From positions 1-6,851 of the forward strand of contig JAKLPX010000154.1 of assembly GCA_022013635.1 (NCBI GenBank): DNA of 6,851 nt, read 5' to 3'. Below, one piece after another: positions 1-5,481 of the stretch (its first letter is position 1; every line of letters starts with the position of its first letter). Under the pieces are notes generated by a model that worked only from the letters and a program-made list of their open reading frames with translations, was not told where the DNA came from and made no database searches. The stretch comes from Candidatus Delongbacteria bacterium. Its GTDB lineage: Bacteria; UBA4055. The position numbers and the translations under genes were made by a program.

Positions 1-1497
1 AAAAATGCGCTTGAAATGTTTGAAAGAGAATGTTTGGAAACTATCGCTTATGTTATTGCTCCGATAGGTAAGATCAAGCCGAACAAACCTGTAATTCATC
101 TAAAGGAAAACATAACTGGTCAGACATTTGTGTTGACCGGGGGACAGATGATTTATTCTCCGGGCGGAGGAGATTTTGATATAACAAGTGCAAGCCGCTA
201 TATCAGAGTTGAAAGAACCTCATCTTTTCAAAAAATTAAAACCGATCTGCCTGTCTTAATTGACTGTAGAGGCAGAGAACAATATTTTATTAACGATCCT
301 CTTACAAAATCAGGTATAAAAGAATTTCAATTTAATTATGGTACTTTTGTGTCTAATATACCGTTAAATACGATCAATCGATCTGATATATTCTATGAAT
401 TAAGAGAATTTACAGGCACTTTACCTCACAACGGAAATATTCTTGTTCAAAAAGGTGATACTGTTAAAGCCGGCGAGCTCATAGGAAAAAACGAATCGAT
501 CACGCAGGAATATTTTTATGTTGATTACAATCACTTACTAAATGCTCAAAAAGATTATCCGGTTGCAGATATAAAAAGAAGAATGAAGGTTAAGATAGGT
601 CAGTATGTAAAAACGGGAGATGTACTTTTTAGAGGAATTTCTTACGAAAAAGGAAAAGATCCTGTAGAAAAAGACTTTCTTGCGCAGAGAAGCGGAACTG
701 TAGCAGGCATCTATTATGATGTAGGGCTGATAGCTTTTGAAATACTTGAACAGAATCAGAAAGTTGAATTGGAAGCGGCAAAATTTTTTGATCAGAAAAA
801 TAAATATGTCAGTTTGTATCTGGATGTACATGAGGGTGAAACCGTAAGGGAAAATCATATTATAGGCATGAAAATAGGCAGGTACCCAAAAATTCTAAAA
901 TCACCGATCAAAGGTATAATTAAGAAAATAGACAAAACTAACGGAACTGTTGTAATAGAAAATGTAGTTATCCCTTATCTGCTCAAAGCTTTCGTAAGCG
1001 GTGAAGTCGTATCTGTGGAAGATGGAAAAAGTGTTACAGTCGCATCCAAATGTGCCGTTATTCAGGGTGCTACAGGTTTTGGAGGGGAGACTTATGGGGA
1101 TGTGTATTATATAGACAATTTACGGAGATTTATAAATGATCTTAAATCTTCAACAGACAATTCCATGAATTTGGAATCTAAAATACTGGTCTTTCATGAC
1201 AGCATCAATTTAGAGACACTTGAACTGGCTGTGAAATTAAAAGTGAGTGGAATGATCGCGCCTTCAATAAATAATAAAGACTGGGTATTGTTCTGTAAAA
1301 ACGAATTGAATGTAGCCTTCACAGGAGATGAACATTTTGGTTTCTCTCTAGTGCTTATCAAAGGATTCGGTAATGTAAACCTTGAAGATGATGTTTCTTC
1401 ACTTTTAAAAAGCTATCAGGATAGAGAAATCAGTATCACCGGAAGAACCCAGATTAGAGCAGGGATAATCCGACCTCAGATGATATTACCCGCATGA
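1..1497 (+). CDS. C-terminal part of a MutL/GlmL-like protein with lipoyl-like domains (5' truncated)
   Basis: The frame is open from base 1 (K-N-A-L-E before the first Met at 16), and no Shine-Dalgarno precedes that Met, so the true start lies outside the window. Numbering from that Met, residues 1-110 (APIGK at 15-19, LPVLIDCRGRE at 78-88) resemble, from memory, the tail of glutamate mutase L proteins, ASKHA-fold ATPases linked to B12-dependent mutases. Residues about 140-320 carry repeated hammerhead turns: VQKGDTVKAGELIG (144-157), KIGQYVKTGDVLFRG (193-207), HEGETVRENHIIG (272-284) and SPIKGIIKKIDKTNG (296-310). These are typical of barrel-sandwich (lipoyl/biotinyl) folds, but I see no clear modified-lysine motif. 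The end has IQGATGFGGETYG (349-361) and ITGRTQIRAGIIRPQMILP (474-492), which I recall from proteins encoded beside MutL in Chloroflexota. There is no signal peptide or membrane segment in view, so it is probably cytoplasmic. A role in maintaining a B12 mutase is inference. The coding call is firm; the function is tentative. Confidence 0.9.
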   Translation, partial: KNALEMFERECLETIAYVIAPIGKIKPNKPVIHLKENITGQTFVLTGGQMIYSPGGGDFDITSASRYIRVERTSSFQKIKTDLPVLIDCRGREQYFINDPLTKSGIKEFQFNYGTFVSNIPLNTINRSDIFYELREFTGTLPHNGNILVQKGDTVKAGELIGKNESITQEYFYVDYNHLLNAQKDYPVADIKRRMKVKIGQYVKTGDVLFRGISYEKGKDPVEKDFLAQRSGTVAGIYYDVGLIAFEILEQNQKVELEAAKFFDQKNKYVSLYLDVHEGETVRENHIIGMKIGRYPKILKSPIKGIIKKIDKTNGTVVIENVVIPYLLKAFVSGEVVSVEDGKSVTVASKCAVIQGATGFGGETYGDVYYIDNLRRFINDLKSSTDNSMNLESKILVFHDSINLETLELAVKLKVSGMIAPSINNKDWVLFCKNELNVAFTGDEHFGFSLVLIKGFGNVNLEDDVSSLLKSYQDREISITGRTQIRAGIIRPQMILPA

Positions 1498-1530
1498 AAA
1501 TTAAATTCTATAATTTTAAGAAAAATCTTC

Positions 1531-1559
1531 TTGACAAAGCGTACGATAATCCGTACCTT
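1531..1559 (+). promoter_or_regulatory. Probable sigma70-type promoter of the toxin-antitoxin pair
   Basis: A perfect -35 hexamer TTGACA lies at 1531-1536. At a 17-bp spacing the -10 position is TACCTT (1554-1559), which matches TATAAT at only three positions. The -10 is therefore weak, and the real one could be shifted by a base or two. The antitoxin start follows 23 bp further on. This would give the cassette transcription independent of the gene upstream, whose stop codon is only 33 bp before the -35 box. Confidence 0.6.
1540..1557. promoter_or_regulatory. Candidate YefM-YoeB operator (two GTAC cores)
   Basis: Two GTAC cores, at 1541-1544 (inside the palindrome CGTACG, 1540-1545) and 1553-1556, are exactly 12 bp apart centre to centre. 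Together they form the inverted repeat GTACG-6 nt-CGTAC. They sit between the -35 box and the -10 region, so a bound repressor would block the promoter. The E. coli yefM-yoeB operator has TGTACA-cored palindromes with a 12-bp centre-to-centre distance (established knowledge). The match in core and spacing supports autoregulation by the antitoxin and its complex with toxin, but binding here is inferred. Confidence 0.6.
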
Positions 1560-1567
1560 AATATTAT

Positions 1568-1575
1568 AAGGAGGT
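1568..1575 (+). promoter_or_regulatory. Strong Shine-Dalgarno of the antitoxin gene
   Basis: AAGGAGGT is a near-complete anti-16S match, 7 nt before the ATG at 1583. It fixes the antitoxin start. It contrasts with the toxin, which has no comparable site before its GTG codon, fitting the usual excess of antitoxin over toxin. Confidence 0.9.
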
Positions 1576-1582
1576 ATCAATT

Positions 1583-1825
1583 ATGACGACAATAAATGTA
1601 ACTGACGCACGAAAGAACTTATATAAACTTGTTGATATGACAAACGAATCGCACGAAACAATTCTCATCTCAGGCAAAAGGGGAAATGCCGTGCTGATAT
1701 CTGAAGATGACTGGTCGGCAATAAATGAAACTTTATACCTTCTTTCAATCCCCAATATGAGAGAGTCTATTAAAGAAGGTCTTGAGACACCGATTGATGA
1801 ATGCGATACGGAACTTGACTGGTGA
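1583..1825 (+). CDS. yefM: YefM-family antitoxin (type II, Phd/YefM fold)
   Basis: An 80-residue protein, close to the family length (E. coli YefM is 83). The N-terminal half has the Phd/YefM DNA-binding pattern: TTINVTDARKNLYKLVD (2-18), then HETILISGKRGNAVLISEDDW (24-44) and the ETLYLL segment (49-54) that matches EETAYLL of YefM. The C-terminal third (about 55-80) is acidic, ends in ELDW, and is the expected intrinsically flexible toxin-binding tail. It should neutralise the downstream YoeB toxin by direct binding and repress its own promoter, with the toxin acting as co-repressor. The ATG is set by the AAGGAGGT site 7 nt upstream. The last four bases overlap the toxin start. Family assignment is secure; activity is inferred from the family. 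Confidence 0.95.
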   Translation: MTTINVTDARKNLYKLVDMTNESHETILISGKRGNAVLISEDDWSAINETLYLLSIPNMRESIKEGLETPIDECDTELDW

Positions 1826-2085
1826 AGTGGAAATTAGTATATACAAAACAAGCCAGGAAAGATGCTGCAAAGTTAAAAAGTTCCGGCTTGAGAGAAAAAG
1901 CTTTGGACTTGCTGAAAATTGTATCTGAAGACCCTTTCCAAAATCCTCCGAAATACGAAAAGCTTGTCGGTGATCTGAACGGGGCATATTCAAGAAGAAT
2001 TAATATACAACATCGCCTGGTATATCAGGTTTATGAGCAGGAAAAAATCGTAAAGATCATCAGAATGTGGACTCATTACGAATAG
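1822..2085 (+). CDS. yoeB: YoeB-family toxin, ribosome-dependent mRNA interferase
   Basis: An 87-residue RelE-superfamily toxin of the YoeB/Txe branch. Known YoeB proteins bind the ribosome and cleave mRNA in the A site, halting translation. The catalytic set of E. coli YoeB (E46, R65, H83, Y84) is matched here by E46 in KYEKL, R65 in QHRLVYQV, and H85-Y86 in the C-terminal THYE. SRRI (57-60) is also conserved. All key residues are present, so the toxin looks active. One residue follows the usual terminal HY. The start is GTG at 1822, overlapping the antitoxin stop as GTGA. No good Shine-Dalgarno precedes it, so translation is probably coupled to the antitoxin. There is no frameshift or truncation. 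Confidence 0.95.
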   Translation: MKWKLVYTKQARKDAAKLKSSGLREKALDLLKIVSEDPFQNPPKYEKLVGDLNGAYSRRINIQHRLVYQVYEQEKIVKIIRMWTHYE

Positions 2086-2279
2086 TCATTATATCTATTT
2101 GCTTGATATAGAAAATGCAGGTAAAAAAAGTCATAAAGAAGTTATTGAAAAAGCAGGAAAGAGGGTAATTGCAAAAGTTATATGAAAAATAAGGCTGAAA
2201 AATTCAATAATAGCAAAAATCATTAAGATGGGAAAAGTTTTTATAAGATATAAATAATTCAGCTTGGTACAATTTGCTT

Positions 2280-4802
2280 TTAATTTCCGTACGGGTCTAT
2301 AAGCCCTGCTTCGGATAGCTTTCCTGTTTTTATCTTATTGATCGGATACCTGTAATACTCTTCTTCAGGTATGTGGAAAATGTGCTTGAATATCTCGGAC
2401 ATTTTTACCGAAGCTCCGTCAATAAATTTTATACCCACGATAATATTGTCGCCGTCAAACTCAAGCTTCTCCATATATGGAACAAGGTCAATCTCTTTGA
2501 TCTTATCTTTCTGCTCGCGTTTAAATAAGAGCTTCTTTTTAGCTCTGAATTTTAAAATACATTCGGTAAAATATTCAGCCGAATCATCGGGGATTATAAC
2601 TAAGTATTCACTGTAATCAACAAAGTACATTAAAGGCGTAAATTTTCCTGCAAGTTTTTTAACTGCAATAAATTCCATAATATTGCTGAAAACCTTTCTC
2701 ATATCCGCTTCGATATTACCGGAGTAATCTTCCTTAAATCCCAGATCGGCAAATTCGACATCTGAAGTGAATCCGAAGGGGAGAGGATGACCGAAGCTCA
2801 TCACAGGCATCGGATGATAACCTTTTGAAAAAGCTATCGGAATGTCATGTATAAATAATTCTCTTTCTATATACGCATTCAGATTCCTTTGAGACACAAA
2901 CCTTGAAGAAATCAGTCTTCTGAATTTGACTCTGTAGCGGATATCGGCTTTAGGAACCGGATTAAGATTATGGACAATCGGTTCCGAATGTTTTTCGAGA
3001 ATGTCTTTAAATCCGACTGATTTTACTTTTTTTGTTAACAGATCTTTACACTTGAAATATCTTTCAATTCCGCATTTAGAGCATGACTTTATACAATATT
3101 TTGTAAGCGATTCGTTTTGTGCTTTCTCCCATTCTTCAACTAGAAATTCCTTTTTCACTCCGATATCTATAAAATCCCACGGCAAAGGTTCACTTATATC
3201 TTTTTGTGATAAATATTGAGAAGTATTTATGCCGCATTTCTTGAATGCTTTCATCCATAATTCAAAGTCGAAACTTTCGGACCATGCGTCAAATAGAGCG
3301 CCTTGTTTGTAAGCCTCATAAATGACTTTTGATAATTTTCTGTCGCCTCTTGAAAAAATCGCTTCAAGTACCGAAACCTCAGGATCGCGCCATGTCATTT
3401 TGACATTTTTATTTCTGATATGCGATAAGAGTATCCCTATTCTCTCTTTGAATATTTTTAACGGGAACTGTTCCGCCCATTGGAACGGTGTATGCGGCTT
3501 CGGATTGAAAGGCGATATCGAAACATTGATATTCACTCTCCCGTAGCTGTTGCTGAATCTGCCGATGTCGTTTATCATTTCTGACATTTCAATAATATCT
3601 TCGTCGGTTTCAAACGGAAGACCGATCATATAATAAAGTTTTATATTCTTCCAGCCCAGCTTTAATATCAGTGACATAACTTCAATTATTGACGAAATTT
3701 CAATAGGTTTATTGATTATCATTCTCATTCTTTCGGATCCTGCTTCGGGAGCGAAAGTAAAAGTAGTTTTTCTGCCTAAAGACGCCATTACGGCTATTTC
3801 CTGCGTAAATGACTCTGCCCGCATCGAAGGAAATGACAGCCTGACTCCTTTTTTTAAACATCTTTCATATAGTATCTCAAGCAAAGGTTCGATATTTGTG
3901 TAATCGGAAGTTGACAGCGAAAGCAATGATATTTCTTTCCACCCGGAATGAGCGATCATTTTTACAGACTGCTTAACAAGGTCTTCAATTGACCTTTCCC
4001 TTAAAGGACGGTAATAATAACCTGCCTGACAAAATCTGCAGCCTCGGTTGCATCCTCTCATAACTTCTATTGATATCCTGTCCTGAGTAATCTCAAGTAA
4101 AGGAACTATAGGCGATTCTGTATAGTTTTCGGGCTTAAGCAACGCTACTGCTTTTTTTATTTTGACAGCAGGCGTTAATAAGGCGGGAACATAAATGCTT
4201 TCAATTTCGGATACTTTTTTAAGGAGTTCAATCCTGTCATTCTCAGATGATTTGAATTTTTTATATCCGTCAATTAATTCGATCAGCTTATCTTCGCCGT
4301 CACCGATCAGAAACAGGTCAAAAAAATCTGCAACCGGTTCCGGATTCACCGCATTTATTCCTCCGCCTAAGATCAAAGAGCTTGTTCCTTTTCTATCCTT
4401 TGAATAAACCGGAATTTTACTTAATTCGAGTATCTCTAAAATATTTGTAAAGCAGAGTTCATAAGGGAGAGTTATTCCTACGAAATCGAATTCATTTATA
4501 GGAGTTCTTGTTTCGAGGCCGAAAAGCGGTATGTCTTTTTTCCTGAGCAGTTCACAGGCGTCTTTATCAGGAATGAAAGCTCTTTCGCAGACGATATCTT
4601 CTCTTTTATTCAGAATGTGGTATAATATATGGAAGCCTTTGTACGACATTCCGATCTCGTATTTATCCGGATAGATCAATACGATACTGGTTTTGCCTTC
4701 ATGATCTTTTACGATTGTATTTTTTTCTGCGCCGGAATATCTTAGAGGTTTCGATACAAACGGCAATAATTCCGTTTCTACTATATCGAATAAAGCGTGC
4801 AT
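2280..4802 (-). CDS. Radical SAM protein, TIGR03960 type, fused to DUF2344 (TIGR03936)
   Basis: An 840-residue two-part protein. Residues 35-200 form a Rossmann-like N-terminal region resembling B12-binding domains but without a DxHxxG motif. The radical SAM core begins near 245, with the 4Fe-4S motif CNRGCRFC (C251, C255, C258). Further core motifs are PSMRAESF (325-332), FAPEAGSERMR (350-360), YMIGLPFETDED (391-402) and NPKPHTPFQW (433-442). PWDFIDIGVKKEFL (541-554) and a second cysteine group (C570, C574, C577, perhaps C585), usual for this family, may hold metal or an auxiliary cluster. From about 620 the DUF2344 domain follows (RYRVKFRRLISSRF, then GYHPMPVMSFGHPLPFGF at 661-678). In many bacteria the two parts are separate adjacent genes near rnase G/rplU; those genes are not seen here. 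The substrate is unknown; tRNA or ribosome modification is only a guess. The ATG lies 5 nt after the rpe stop; the nearest GGAG is 16 nt upstream, inside rpe, which is unusually far. Confidence 0.93.
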   Translation of the reverse strand: MHALFDIVETELLPFVSKPLRYSGAEKNTIVKDHEGKTSIVLIYPDKYEIGMSYKGFHILYHILNKREDIVCERAFIPDKDACELLRKKDIPLFGLETRTPINEFDFVGITLPYELCFTNILEILELSKIPVYSKDRKGTSSLILGGGINAVNPEPVADFFDLFLIGDGEDKLIELIDGYKKFKSSENDRIELLKKVSEIESIYVPALLTPAVKIKKAVALLKPENYTESPIVPLLEITQDRISIEVMRGCNRGCRFCQAGYYYRPLRERSIEDLVKQSVKMIAHSGWKEISLLSLSTSDYTNIEPLLEILYERCLKKGVRLSFPSMRAESFTQEIAVMASLGRKTTFTFAPEAGSERMRMIINKPIEISSIIEVMSLILKLGWKNIKLYYMIGLPFETDEDIIEMSEMINDIGRFSNSYGRVNINVSISPFNPKPHTPFQWAEQFPLKIFKERIGILLSHIRNKNVKMTWRDPEVSVLEAIFSRGDRKLSKVIYEAYKQGALFDAWSESFDFELWMKAFKKCGINTSQYLSQKDISEPLPWDFIDIGVKKEFLVEEWEKAQNESLTKYCIKSCSKCGIERYFKCKDLLTKKVKSVGFKDILEKHSEPIVHNLNPVPKADIRYRVKFRRLISSRFVSQRNLNAYIERELFIHDIPIAFSKGYHPMPVMSFGHPLPFGFTSDVEFADLGFKEDYSGNIEADMRKVFSNIMEFIAVKKLAGKFTPLMYFVDYSEYLVIIPDDSAEYFTECILKFRAKKKLLFKREQKDKIKEIDLVPYMEKLEFDGDNIIVGIKFIDGASVKMSEIFKHIFHIPEEEYYRYPINKIKTGKLSEAGLIDPYGN

Positions 4803-4816
4803 TCTATTTATAGAAT
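4801..4816. repeat. Inverted repeat across the rpe stop and radical-SAM start
   Basis: Seven-base arms ATTCTAT and ATAGAAT are separated by two bases. In the minus-strand transcript the repeat covers the last codons and UAA stop of rpe and the first two bases of the next AUG. It sits just downstream of the only nearby Shine-Dalgarno (4818-4825). A short AU-rich stem here could mask the start codon until ribosomes finish rpe. The stem has a single GC pair, so any hairpin is weak. Confidence 0.5.
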
Positions 4817-5464
4817 TTCTCCTTTCAATACCTTTACGGCTTCCTTTCTGTCAGGATGCTTAAAGAAATAATTTCCCGATACGAGACAATTTACTCCGCT
4901 GTCGGTTAAAAGCTTACAGGTCTTGTCGTTGACTCCGCCATCAACCTGAACGATAAAATCATCTTTCAAAGAAGCGCGGTATCTGTTATTAAAAAGTTCA
5001 ATCTTTTTCAATACCGAAGGAATGAATTTCTGACCTGAAAATCCGGGGTTAACGGTCATAAATAATATCATATCAAGATCATCTATAACATAATCAAGAA
5101 AATCAATTTCCGTAGCAGGATTGACTGCTACGCCGGATTTAATTCCGAAAGAGCGGATGAATTGAAGCTGCCTGTGAAGGTGAGGACATGCTTCGACATG
5201 AACCGAAATAATATCAGCACCTGCTTTAACGAAATCCCCGATATATTTTTCAGGCTGTTCGATCATCAGATGAACATCAAGAGTCAGATCGGTTGTTTTT
5301 CTGCAGAAATCAACAATAAAAGGTCCGAATGTAATGTTCGGAACAAAATGACCGTCCATGATATCAAGATGCAGAAAATCCGCTCCGGAATCTTTTACGC
5401 TTTTGATTTCATTTTCCAAATTTCTGAAATCAGCAGAAAGCAGTGAAGGCGCTATATGAATCAT
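4808..5464 (-). CDS. rpe: Ribulose-phosphate 3-epimerase
   Basis: A 218-residue TIM-barrel enzyme, full length for the family, which interconverts ribulose 5-phosphate and xylulose 5-phosphate in the pentose phosphate pathway (cytoplasm). The signature motifs are present: IAPSLLSADF (4-13), HLDIMDGHFVPNITFG (32-47), LDVHLMI (62-68), MTVNPGFSGQKFIP (136-149) and VDGGVN (174-179). Metal ligands and acid/base residues are H32, D34, H65 and D175, with S7 and M36 also conserved. The phosphate-binding end reads VSGNYFF (195-201), a small variation on the usual GS-type sequence. The start is supported by GGAG at 5471-5474, 6 nt before the ATG. It follows the outer-membrane protein gene by 17 nt and precedes the radical SAM gene by 5 nt, so it probably sits mid-operon. 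Function is confident. Confidence 0.97.
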   Translation of the reverse strand: MIHIAPSLLSADFRNLENEIKSVKDSGADFLHLDIMDGHFVPNITFGPFIVDFCRKTTDLTLDVHLMIEQPEKYIGDFVKAGADIISVHVEACPHLHRQLQFIRSFGIKSGVAVNPATEIDFLDYVIDDLDMILFMTVNPGFSGQKFIPSVLKKIELFNNRYRASLKDDFIVQVDGGVNDKTCKLLTDSGVNCLVSGNYFFKHPDRKEAVKVLKGEIL

Positions 5465-5481
5465 AATAATCTCCGGTTAAG

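Noticed and set aside
538..858. A 106-codon open frame on the minus strand inside the left gene.
   Set aside because: It is antisense to a well-supported gene, very rich in Phe/Ile/Tyr/Ser as expected from reverse-reading A-rich codons, and has no recognisable domain.
1497..1517. Inverted repeat AAAATTA / TAATTTT with a 7-base loop right after the left gene, considered as an intrinsic terminator.
   Set aside because: The stem is purely AT, overlaps the stop codon and has no T tract after it, so it is unlikely to terminate transcription and is expected by chance in such AT-rich DNA.
1745..1993. An 82-codon minus-strand frame across the antitoxin-toxin junction, considered as an antisense regulator gene.
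   Set aside because: It overlaps two confidently identified genes and has no Shine-Dalgarno or recognisable motif. Nothing suggests a dedicated antisense promoter.
2086..2279. Search for a bidirectional terminator between the convergent toxin and radical SAM genes.
   Set aside because: No GC-rich hairpin with a T tract on either strand. Only A-rich stretches and a short GCTT direct repeat (near 2262 and 2276) are visible.
4141..4700. B12-binding domain in the N-terminal part of the radical SAM protein.
   Set aside because: The region has the general alpha/beta pattern but lacks the DxHxxG cobalamin-ligand motif, so B12 binding is not claimed.
5162..5446. A 94-codon open frame on the plus strand opposite rpe.
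   Set aside because: It lies wholly within the secure rpe gene, and its composition reflects the antisense reading of rpe. No ribosome binding site or family match was seen.
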